Both the position numbers and the translations under genes were made by a program. Source: Thermodesulfobacteriaceae bacterium (GTDB lineage: Bacteria > Desulfobacterota > Thermodesulfobacteria > Thermodesulfobacteriales > Thermodesulfobacteriaceae). Taken from it: 31,167 nt of DNA. The stretch covers positions 1-31,167 of the forward strand of contig WGAR01000052.1 in assembly GCA_015494725.1 (NCBI GenBank). Reading direction: 5' to 3'. The notes below the pieces were generated by a model that saw only the letters and a list, made by a program, of their open reading frames with translations, did not search any database and was not told where the DNA came from. This document shows, piece after piece, positions 24,470 through 31,167 of the stretch; the stretch's first letter is position 1, and the number at the start of each line of letters is the position of its first letter.

Positions 24470-26055
24470 TCTTATGGTTTCTGTTCTGGAGTCTGAGTCC
24501 GGGGGTTTCCCGGGCCTTTCTGGGGTGGGGGAAGAATTATCTGGTAAAGATCAACGGCAAGGTTTATACCGTTGAGGACTTCAAGAAGTGGTGGAAGTAC
24601 TGGCACGATAAGAACACCCCTTTTCCGGATAGTCCGGAGCCTTTTATCGAATGGATTCTTCTTTCCGACGAGGCCCGGGCGATGGATCTTCAGGATACCC
24701 CTTCCTATCGACATAAGCTGGAGGTCTTTCTCAAGGTAAGGGGGCTTCTTTTTTTGCGCAATGAAGAAGTGGATCAGAAGATTCGGGTCACCCGGGAGGG
24801 CCTGTGGAAGCTTTATCAGGAGGAATTTACTCCCCAGGTGAAGCTGGCGCTCCTCACCCTCAAGGATGAGGAAAAAGCCAAGACCTGGGCCGAGGAGGCC
24901 AGGAAGGAGGGATGCGAAAAGCTCTGGAAAGCCCTTCCCAAGGAAAAACGCAAGGAACCGAGATACTGGCGTCCTATAAGCATTCCTGCCCGATATCGTT
25001 CCCAGGTAGTGAAGGCCCGGCCGGGGGCGGTGCTGGGGCCTTTTAAGGAGGGGAAACACTGGCTGGTTATCTGTGTTCTGGACAAGATCGGTCCCACCCC
25101 CAACGACTTCAAGGCCCTGATTCCGGATCTGGGGGATCTCTATCGCCGCCGGGAAGAAGCCCGTCTCACCGCGGATCTGATCGAGAGGCTCAAGAAGAAA
25201 TACCATGTCCAGGTGAACTGGAAGTTGATCTCCCGGATCGGGGTGAAGGAGAAGCTTCCTCCGGATTTGAAGGATCGGATAGTACTGCGGGTGGGAAAGC
25301 TGGAACTTACCGCTGCGGCCTTTCAACAATATCTGAAGCGAGATGCCAAGGTTCGGTACCCCGGGAAGAAAAAGCTTTCCCCGCAGGAACTGGATGACTT
25401 ACGCCATACGGTGGTGGATAATATCATTGCCCAGACCCTTACCGGGCTTGAGGCCCTGAATCGGCATTATGAGAGGCGGGAGCCCCTCAAGTCGCTGTGG
25501 GAGTTTTATCAGCGGCAGATGCTGGTGCGGGAGCTGGAGAACCGGGTGATCTGGCCGCGGGTGAAGGTCACGGATGAGGAGGTGAGAGAATACTACGAGG
25601 AACATAAGGCGGATTATATGCGTCCGGCGCAGGTGGTAATTGCGGTAATTCAGAGCCGGGACGAGAAGCTAATGCGGGAGGTATATCGACGGATCCGTCA
25701 GGGAGAGGATTTTTTTGAGGTGGCCAAGGAGGTAAACTTCCACGGGGTGCATCCGCAGCGTTTTAGTGTGAATCGTCTGGTGCCGGAGATGCGCAAGGTC
25801 CTGCAGGGGCTTGAGCCGGGCGAGGTTTCCGGACTTTTTCAGATCAAGGGATATTATTTCATCGTAAAACTCATCGATCGCATTCCGCCTTCGCCGCATC
25901 CTTTTTCCATGGTTAAGGATAGTATCAAGAAGATGCTTGCGCAGCAGAGGTTTGAGCGTTTGCGGAAGGAATATGTGGAGGAACTTAAGGCCCGGTCCAA
26001 GATCGAGATTAACGAGAAGGCCTGGCGAAAACTGGTAAGGGAGCTAGGGGCATGA
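24451..26055 (+). CDS. Secreted SurA-like peptidyl-prolyl isomerase with duplicated chaperone/parvulin units
   Basis: 534 residues with a signal peptide (about 1-22, ending VSRAF). Two SurA-like units can be read. Unit 1 is a chaperone-type helical segment starting VKINGKVYTVEDFKKWW and a parvulin-like stretch near 128-215 (QVKLALLTLKDEEKA ... RPGAVLGPFKEGKHWLVICVLD). Unit 2 starts VLRVGKLELTAAAFQQYLK near 278 and is followed by a parvulin-like domain at about 390-475 (PAQVVIAVIQSRDE ... LEPGEVSGLFQIKGYYFIVKLID). Whether either unit keeps isomerase activity is uncertain. Its place between the CsgG-like genes and the large cytochromes points to folding or escort of envelope cytochromes or of the barrel. 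ATG 24451 has AAGGAGA upstream. Confidence 0.85.
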   Translation: MSRILLILWFLFWSLSPGVSRAFLGWGKNYLVKINGKVYTVEDFKKWWKYWHDKNTPFPDSPEPFIEWILLSDEARAMDLQDTPSYRHKLEVFLKVRGLLFLRNEEVDQKIRVTREGLWKLYQEEFTPQVKLALLTLKDEEKAKTWAEEARKEGCEKLWKALPKEKRKEPRYWRPISIPARYRSQVVKARPGAVLGPFKEGKHWLVICVLDKIGPTPNDFKALIPDLGDLYRRREEARLTADLIERLKKKYHVQVNWKLISRIGVKEKLPPDLKDRIVLRVGKLELTAAAFQQYLKRDAKVRYPGKKKLSPQELDDLRHTVVDNIIAQTLTGLEALNRHYERREPLKSLWEFYQRQMLVRELENRVIWPRVKVTDEEVREYYEEHKADYMRPAQVVIAVIQSRDEKLMREVYRRIRQGEDFFEVAKEVNFHGVHPQRFSVNRLVPEMRKVLQGLEPGEVSGLFQIKGYYFIVKLIDRIPPSPHPFSMVKDSIKKMLAQQRFERLRKEYVEELKARSKIEINEKAWRKLVRELGA

Positions 26056-27971
26056 GGGGATGGATAGCACTGTTAATACTGGTTCTGGGGCTGAGTGCAT
26101 GCGGGCCTCCTTCGGCACCGGAGGGGGCCAGGGTTCGCAAGACCTGTAAGGATTGTCATCCCGAGATGGTGGCCCGGGTGCAGAAGGAGGGGCCGGTAGT
26201 GCATGCTCCGGTAGCCCGGGGCGATTGTTACGGATGTCATCGTCCTCACGGGCTCATCGGAGGGGCTTTCCTGAAGGCGGATATGCCGGTTCTATGTCTT
26301 CGGTGTCATCAGAACCTGGCGCGAGAGCTGGTTCAGGGGATACCCCATCAGCCGGTTAAAGAGGGGCGTTGCGGGGAGTGCCATGGATTCCATGCCGCGG
26401 CCCAGCCGAAACTGCTCAAAGCCAAGACGGATCAACTGTGTCTCAAGTGTCACCAGGAGGTGGAACAGGGGAAGGTACGTCATGAGGCCCTCAAGGAGGG
26501 ATGTCTGAAATGCCATCGACCCCATGTATCCCCGGTCAAGGGGCTTCTCAGGGCTTCTTCCTCCCAGATCTGTATAGAATGCCATGCACCGGAAGACCTG
26601 GAAAAGACACACGGGACCAGGGTGGATTCCGGCTGTGTATCCTGTCACAATCCCCACTCTTCGGATCGGACTTATCTCCTGCGTCGTTCTCTGCACCAAC
26701 CGGTGGAAAAGAAGGCCTGTTCGGATTGTCACCTTATGCAGGGAGAAAATCCTCTCGGCCTGAAGAAGGCGGTTCCGGACCTTTGTTACGGGTGTCATCG
26801 CAAGGAAGAGGGTAAAAAGGTCCATCCTCCTTACGGTGAGGGGGCCTGTCTGGATTGTCACAATCCGCATGGAAGTCGTTTTACCCCTCTTCTCAGTTCT
26901 CCGGGTTCCCGTCTGTGTACCTCCTGTCATAGTTATTTCCTGGAGAAAGGGCGCAAGAAACATCGGGTGGCCCGGGTGGTGCATACCGCGGTAAGGAAGG
27001 GAGAGTGTTTGGGGTGTCATGCCGCCCACGTTTCTAAGGATAAGGCCTTGCTGGCCAAACCCCGGCAGGAACTTTGTCGGAGTTGTCATGCCCGGGAATA
27101 TCAGGGCCGGGTGCAACATCCTCCGGCGTCCCGGGGCTTGTGTCTGGACTGTCATGATGCGCACGAATCTTTCTATCCCTCTCTCCTTCTGGGGAAGGAG
27201 GAGAAGCTCTGTTTCCGGTGTCACACCAAGGTGCGGGAGGAGCAGAGTGCTTTCAGTGTACATACACCCTTTGCTCAGGGTGGATGTTCCAAGTGCCATC
27301 AGGTCCATGGAAGCGAGTATGCTGGGCTTTTGCGGGATCGCTGGGATCGATTGTGTCAGAGGTGTCACAAGAAGGAATTTCAGGGTCAGGGTAGGGCCGT
27401 ACACTTACCGGTAGCGGAGCGAAAGTGTGGATTGTGTCATCGTCCGCATGCCTCCGAGTATCCCTTTCAGTCTCCCCGACCGGTAGCGGAGGTCTGTTAT
27501 GGTTGTCACGAAAAATTAAAGGAAGAGGTACGAAGTCTGCCCCGGGTACATGCTCCGGTACTCAAGGGGAATTGTCGGGAATGTCACAACCCTCACGGTA
27601 GTCAGGAAAGGGCCTATCTGCGACGCGATCTCCAGAAGATATGTCTTTCCTGTCACGACAAGGTGAGCGAGTTCTGGAAGCAGGGGGTGGCCCATCCGCC
27701 GGCCAAGGAGGATTGTTCCCGGTGTCATCGTCCCCATGCCTCGGCCTATCCCTATCTGGTTAAGGTTTCGCTGGAACAGCTCTGTTTTAAGTGTCACGAG
27801 GATGGTCAGACTCTGGCTTCCAGTCACGGGAATATTCCTCCCTCCGGTAAGAGTTGTATTACCTGCCATGATCCCCATGGAGGCGCGGATGAGAGACAGC
27901 TTTGGTCCGGCTCGGTTCATCAGCCCTTTGAGGAAGGCAATTGTGAGCCCTGTCACAGGAGGAGGAGATGA
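26052..27971 (+). CDS. 26-haem c-type cytochrome lipoprotein
   Basis: 639 residues with a lipoprotein signal (LGLSACGPP, lipobox Cys near 17). I count 26 CXXCH motifs from CKDCH near residue 35 to CEPCH at the C-terminus. They are arranged as 13 alternating pairs in the 'doubled CXXCH' pattern: an H-x-P-V/P ... G-x-C-x-x-C-H-x-P-H unit, then LL ... LC-x-x-C-H, repeating roughly every 45-50 residues. There is no non-haem domain, so it is probably an extended haem chain. Lipidation puts it at the inner or outer membrane; the side is not determinable. ATG 26052 overlaps the chaperone gene by four bases. Its large size could let it span much of the periplasm (inference). Confidence 0.93.
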   Translation: MRGWIALLILVLGLSACGPPSAPEGARVRKTCKDCHPEMVARVQKEGPVVHAPVARGDCYGCHRPHGLIGGAFLKADMPVLCLRCHQNLARELVQGIPHQPVKEGRCGECHGFHAAAQPKLLKAKTDQLCLKCHQEVEQGKVRHEALKEGCLKCHRPHVSPVKGLLRASSSQICIECHAPEDLEKTHGTRVDSGCVSCHNPHSSDRTYLLRRSLHQPVEKKACSDCHLMQGENPLGLKKAVPDLCYGCHRKEEGKKVHPPYGEGACLDCHNPHGSRFTPLLSSPGSRLCTSCHSYFLEKGRKKHRVARVVHTAVRKGECLGCHAAHVSKDKALLAKPRQELCRSCHAREYQGRVQHPPASRGLCLDCHDAHESFYPSLLLGKEEKLCFRCHTKVREEQSAFSVHTPFAQGGCSKCHQVHGSEYAGLLRDRWDRLCQRCHKKEFQGQGRAVHLPVAERKCGLCHRPHASEYPFQSPRPVAEVCYGCHEKLKEEVRSLPRVHAPVLKGNCRECHNPHGSQERAYLRRDLQKICLSCHDKVSEFWKQGVAHPPAKEDCSRCHRPHASAYPYLVKVSLEQLCFKCHEDGQTLASSHGNIPPSGKSCITCHDPHGGADERQLWSGSVHQPFEEGNCEPCHRRRR

Positions 27972-29143
27972 GGGGTCTGCTGGCCATATGGGGCGTTCTG
28001 TTTCTATTCTTAGGGGGAGCGGCGTGGGCCTCTACCAGCTGTTTTAACGGAGGCTGTCATAAACCTTCGGCCTTCAGGGGGCCGGTGGAGCATGGCCCGG
28101 TGAAAGGTGAGCGGTGTGAGGAATGTCATTATCCGCATGTTTCCCGGTATCCGCACCTTCTCAAGGCCCAGGTCCCGGCGCTTTGTTTTAAGTGTCATAC
28201 CTCCCTCCAGAAAAGTCTTCGGTCGGCTTCCTGGGTCCATCTTCCGGTCAAAAGAGGGGCCTGCGGTAGGTGCCACCGGCCCCATGCAGGAGGAAAGGGG
28301 CTTCTGCTTTCGCGGGGGGCGGGGCTATGTTTTAACTGCCATGAGGGGTTAAAGAAGCCGGGATACAAATTTTCCCATGCTCCCTTTCGTCAGGGACGTT
28401 GCCTGGCCTGTCACCGACCCCATCTAGGGCAGACTCGCGATCTCCTGCGCGATCAGGGCAGCAGGCTCTGTTTCCGGTGTCATGCTGCGGAGCAAACGGT
28501 AAAGGCCCACGGTAAGTACGCCCGGCAGGAGATGGACTGTCTTACCTGTCATAATCCTCACGGCAGTAATCGGCCCCATCTGGTAAGGGCCTTTTTGCAC
28601 GAGCCCTATCGGGAAAAGGCCTGTAAGGAATGTCACAGTGGAAAGGCCCCGCGGGGTCCGGAGATGTGTTTTGCCTGCCATCGGGAACGACGTAAAGACT
28701 TTCTCAAGGTGCATACCCATTATCTTCGTTCCGATGACCGACCCTTCTGTGTGGATTGTCATTCTCCCCATGCCTCCGACGATCGCCGTCTTCTTCTGGC
28801 TTCACCGGACTGGTTGTGTATTCGTTGCCACCGGGAGGCCCTGGTGCAGAAAAGGCAGAGCCTTTATGTCCATCCTGCCTGGGGAAAGTGCATGGATTGT
28901 CATGAAGGGCATGGTTCCTCCTTTGGAGGGATGCTCAAGGGAGACGCCAATGCGGTCTGTGTGAGGTGTCATAAGACCCAGGGTAAGTTTACCCATCCCA
29001 TCGGGGAAAAGGTGAAAGATCCGCGCAACGGCCAATCCCTCACCTGTGTAACCTGTCATGATCCCATGGGTACTCAATTTAAATATGAATTGCGTTTGAG
29101 CGGGGAGGCATCCTTATGTCTAGAGTGTCACAAGGGATACTGA
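27968..29143 (+). CDS. 16-haem c-type cytochrome
   Basis: 391 residues with a signal peptide (ending GAAWAS) and no lipobox, therefore soluble or exported. There are 15 CXXCH motifs plus an N-terminal CX4CH (CFNGGCH, near residue 24). Internal units show the same doubled-CXXCH repeat as the preceding 26-haem protein (xCHxPH ... LL ... LCxxCH), so the two share ancestry. The last haem, CLECHKGY, is at the C-terminus. ATG 27968 overlaps the previous gene by four bases, and the 3' end overlaps the next by 28 bases. Likely function is electron transfer in the periplasm or to the filament; redox partner unknown. Confidence 0.93.
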   Translation: MRGLLAIWGVLFLFLGGAAWASTSCFNGGCHKPSAFRGPVEHGPVKGERCEECHYPHVSRYPHLLKAQVPALCFKCHTSLQKSLRSASWVHLPVKRGACGRCHRPHAGGKGLLLSRGAGLCFNCHEGLKKPGYKFSHAPFRQGRCLACHRPHLGQTRDLLRDQGSRLCFRCHAAEQTVKAHGKYARQEMDCLTCHNPHGSNRPHLVRAFLHEPYREKACKECHSGKAPRGPEMCFACHRERRKDFLKVHTHYLRSDDRPFCVDCHSPHASDDRRLLLASPDWLCIRCHREALVQKRQSLYVHPAWGKCMDCHEGHGSSFGGMLKGDANAVCVRCHKTQGKFTHPIGEKVKDPRNGQSLTCVTCHDPMGTQFKYELRLSGEASLCLECHKGY

Positions 29144-29991
29144 TACTCCTAGTAGCGTTATGTCTAAGTGGTAAGGCCTGGGGCTGGAAGCGGCTTCTTT
29201 CCATGGAGGTGGGGCCGGACGGGAGTCATCTCCTCTATCCCATGAGTGCCACCTGGGAGAAAGGTCGGTTTTATGTGGTAGATACCGGTAATCACCGTTT
29301 GATCTCCTATGATGCGCAGGGCAAACCCCTCAAGGCGGTGAATCCCGGAGGAAGGCTTGTGGCTCCCCTGGATCTCGATTTTGGTCCCCGGGGACGTCTG
29401 TGGGTGGTGGAGCGGAGCGAGAACGCCCTTCTGGAGATCGACCTGGCTTCCCGGAGTATTCGGCCCCACCGCTTGCGATATCGGGGGCGGGAGCTTTTTC
29501 CGGAGCGGCTGGTATGGAGGCAGGGGTGGCTCTATGTCCTGGATCGGGAAACCGGAGGGGTGGTTATGGCCCGTCTGGAGGGAGAAAAGCTGGTGGTGAA
29601 AAAGATCTGGGTCCCGAAGGTGCGGCCTTTTACCGGATTCCTGGATTTTAAGGTAAGGGATGATGGGATCTGGGCCCTGGAGAAGACCACCCACCGGATC
29701 TTCCATCTTTCGTCACAGGGAAAGGAAGAAGTCTGGAAGCCAGCGGTGGGCCTGGTTTATCCGGTATCCCTTGAGGTTTCCGGGGGAAGGATCTATATCC
29801 TGGACCGGTACTTGCGTAAAATATTTGTCTTCACTTTGCAAAACCCGCCTCAATTATTATATTCTTTTATGGAGAAGGGTTGGCGACGCGGGCAGCTCTA
29901 TCTGCCGCGGGAGCTAGAGCTTACGCCGGAAGGGTTGCTGGTGGTGGACGAGGGTAATGGCCGGGTGGAGGTCTGGGCCGGAGGATCTTAG
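29116..29991 (+). CDS. Second secreted six-bladed NHL-like beta-propeller protein
   Basis: 291 residues from ATG 29116, which lies inside the 16-haem gene with GGGGAGG upstream. Signal peptide ends GKAWGW. Six blades are visible, each pairing a P-x-x-L/A strand with a (L/I/F)-(Y/W)-V-(V/L)-(D/E) strand: YPMSATWEKG/FYVVDTGNHR, APLDLDFGPRG/LWVVERSEN, FPERLVWRQG/LYVLDRETG, FLDFKVRDDG/IWALEKTTH, YPVSLEVSGG/IYILDRYLR and LPRELELTPEG/LVVDEGNGR. It is a diverged counterpart of the propeller at 16982. Each propeller gene lies next to one OmcS-like gene (1:1 pairing), suggesting dedicated partners. The stop shares a base with the next start. Confidence 0.83.
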   Translation: MSRVSQGILILLVALCLSGKAWGWKRLLSMEVGPDGSHLLYPMSATWEKGRFYVVDTGNHRLISYDAQGKPLKAVNPGGRLVAPLDLDFGPRGRLWVVERSENALLEIDLASRSIRPHRLRYRGRELFPERLVWRQGWLYVLDRETGGVVMARLEGEKLVVKKIWVPKVRPFTGFLDFKVRDDGIWALEKTTHRIFHLSSQGKEEVWKPAVGLVYPVSLEVSGGRIYILDRYLRKIFVFTLQNPPQLLYSFMEKGWRRGQLYLPRELELTPEGLLVVDEGNGRVEVWAGGS

Positions 29992-31082
29992 TGAGGGTTT
30001 TTATCCTGGGCCTAGCGTGGGGGTTCCTGCTTCTGCTTGTGGCGGTGCCGCAGGCAGAGGCCAAGATCAGGCATGGAGTGTGTGCCGATTGTCACACCAT
30101 GCATAATTCGCAGGGAGGCTATACCGTAGCCAATGGTACGGTCTATCTGAGCGGTCCCATTCCCGGGCTCCTTAATACCGATTGTATAGGCTGTCATACG
30201 GGTACCAACACCGGCACCAATACCACTCCCTATGTTTATAGCACTTCTCCTCCTAATTACGGAGCCAACGGTTTCGGTACCGATGGAGACACCCTGGCCG
30301 GGGGGAATTTTTACTGGGTGACCCAGGGAGATGATCACGGACACAACGTTTACGGGATTGTGGGGCAGGATGCTGCGCTGGGGCTTACCCCGCCGGGGGG
30401 CACGACCATGGCCCAGCAGCTGCGTTGCGCGGGGACGTATGGATGCCATGGGGATCCCAATATAGCGAATCCTATCGTTTCGATGCTGGGAGCGCATCAT
30501 GCCGACGACAGTGTAATAGACGGCTCCACGGTAGGGAAGAGTTATCGATTTCTCAAAGGGGTTCTAGGGTATGAAGATCCGCAGTGGGAGTATCATCCTA
30601 CCCCCAGCCGACACAATCAGTACAAAGGGGTGGATCGTACCTCGGAAACGGATATAGATCCATCCACCATAAGCGGTTTTTGTGCCCGGTGTCACGGTGA
30701 TTTTCATCACGGAAGCGGCAATATTAGTGGCAACTCCTCGGGGTGGGGGTCCCCCTGGCTGCGTCATCCCACGGATTACGACCTGGGGAATACGGATCCC
30801 GGTTCGGAGTATCGGGATTATCCGGGGGTTTTGATAGGGCAGACCATAAACGGGGTTACTTATACTCAGGGCACCTATGCCCCGGAGGTGCCCCTAGGGA
30901 GCACCAATGTAGCCAATGCTACCTCCACCATTACCTTTGGGGGAGGGGCCATAATTACCTGTTTGACCTGTCATCGGGCCCACGCCACGCCCTATGCCAA
31001 GTCTCTGCGGTGGGACTACTGGGGCTGGCCGGGGAACGGGAAACTTAACGGTTGCAATGCCTGCCATACCACCAAGGATTGA
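29991..31082 (+). CDS. Second OmcS-like hexahaem c-type cytochrome, candidate nanowire subunit
   Basis: 363 residues starting GTG 29991, with a signal peptide ending AEAK. Haem motifs are CADCH (31-35), CIGCH (65-69), C-X5-CH (146-153, CAGTYGCH), CARCH (231-235), CLTCH (324-328) and CNACH (355-359). It shares with the protein at 15735 the words CHTMHNSQGG, LAGGNF, WVTQGD, GHNV, CAGTYGCHGDP, GAHHADDS, GKSYRFL, CHRAHATP/CHKAHASP and RWDY, but differs in the loops and is about 30 residues shorter. Unlike that gene it is embedded in the operon without its own terminator or visible promoter, so it is likely made at a different level or time. Confidence 0.88.
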   Translation: MRVFILGLAWGFLLLLVAVPQAEAKIRHGVCADCHTMHNSQGGYTVANGTVYLSGPIPGLLNTDCIGCHTGTNTGTNTTPYVYSTSPPNYGANGFGTDGDTLAGGNFYWVTQGDDHGHNVYGIVGQDAALGLTPPGGTTMAQQLRCAGTYGCHGDPNIANPIVSMLGAHHADDSVIDGSTVGKSYRFLKGVLGYEDPQWEYHPTPSRHNQYKGVDRTSETDIDPSTISGFCARCHGDFHHGSGNISGNSSGWGSPWLRHPTDYDLGNTDPGSEYRDYPGVLIGQTINGVTYTQGTYAPEVPLGSTNVANATSTITFGGGAIITCLTCHRAHATPYAKSLRWDYWGWPGNGKLNGCNACHTTKD

Positions 31083-31083
31083 T

Positions 31084-31167
31084 ATGCGAGCTATAGCGGG
31101 GCTGGTGTTGATAAGCCTGGTGTTGATGAGCGCCGGGGCCTGGGCCGCCTCATCCAGAGTGGCGGTG
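31084..31167 (+). CDS. Start of a further secreted protein (3' end off window)
   Basis: The first 28 codons run from ATG 31084, one base after the preceding stop, to the window edge. They encode a signal peptide (hydrophobic run ending SAGAWAA) followed by SSRVAV. The RVAV beginning matches the first strand of the three CsgG/TolB-like proteins in this operon (RVAVLKF, RVAVLPF), so it may be a fourth member; this rests on four residues only. Confidence 0.6.
   Translation, partial: MRAIAGLVLISLVLMSAGAWAASSRVAV

Noticed and set aside
26292..27404. Long - strand open frames opposite the cytochrome genes (also 18938-19873, 27516-27956, 28424-28771)
   Set aside because: They arise because antisense reading of the repeated TGYCAY (Cys-His) codons gives Met/Thr-rich sequence without stops; the predicted proteins have no domain, and the sense strand has signal peptides and haem motifs.
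26052..29143. Repeated short DNA words as a possible CRISPR or tandem DNA repeat array
   Set aside because: The periodicity comes from CXXCH codons in coding sequence with variable spacing and no identical repeats or spacers.
1..31167. tRNA/rRNA genes, insertion sequences, integrases or attachment sites
   Set aside because: None seen; no transposase-like protein, and nearly all sequence is accounted for by coding regions with no non-coding gap over 300 bases.

Overview
The window is GC-rich DNA from a Gram-negative bacterium. It encodes a meso-diaminopimelate-type MurE, lipoproteins, an outer-membrane beta-barrel and many secreted multihaem cytochromes. Gene content and style (dcw cluster, class I two-subunit fumarase, very haem-rich cytochromes, proteins rich in Arg/Glu/Lys) fit a thermophilic sulfur- or metal-respiring lineage such as Thermodesulfobacteria/Desulfobacterota. 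That placement is inference; no rRNA or marker search was possible.

Region 1 (1-12796, + strand) is a division and cell-wall (dcw) cluster with overlapping or near-contiguous genes: ftsI-like (5' end off the window), murE, murF, mraY, murD, murG, murC, murB, ftsQ, ftsA, ftsZ. Two things are abnormal. The ftsI product is cut down so far that all three transpeptidase motifs (SxxK, SxN, KTG) are missing although the reading frame is intact. ftsW, normally between murD and murG, is absent because those genes overlap by one base. ddl is also not present between murB/murC and ftsQ.

Region 2 (12793-15628) holds a lone class I fumarate hydratase alpha subunit on the - strand, convergent with ftsZ (interlocked stop codons), and ftsH on the + strand with its own sigma70-like promoter.

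Region 3 (about 15660 to the right edge, + strand) is a large extracellular electron-transfer locus. It begins with a separately promoted and terminated gene for a six-haem cytochrome. From remembered sequence, this protein matches the Geobacter nanowire cytochrome OmcS haem by haem. After a strong terminator comes a tight operon: six-bladed NHL propeller; 12-haem secreted cytochrome; 12-haem lipoprotein cytochrome; outer-membrane beta-barrel; three CsgG/TolB-like secreted proteins (one with Ig-like domains); a duplicated SurA/parvulin-type chaperone; 26-haem lipoprotein cytochrome; 16-haem cytochrome; second NHL propeller; second OmcS-like six-haem cytochrome; and the start of another secreted protein. 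I count 78 haem-attachment motifs in about 15 kb (75 CXXCH plus three with longer spacing).

Working model (inference): the OmcS-like proteins polymerise into haem filaments. The paired 12-haem cytochromes and the barrel form a porin-cytochrome conduit through the outer membrane. The 26- and 16-haem proteins relay or store electrons in the envelope. The CsgG/TolB-like, parvulin and NHL proteins serve export, folding or anchoring of the filament.
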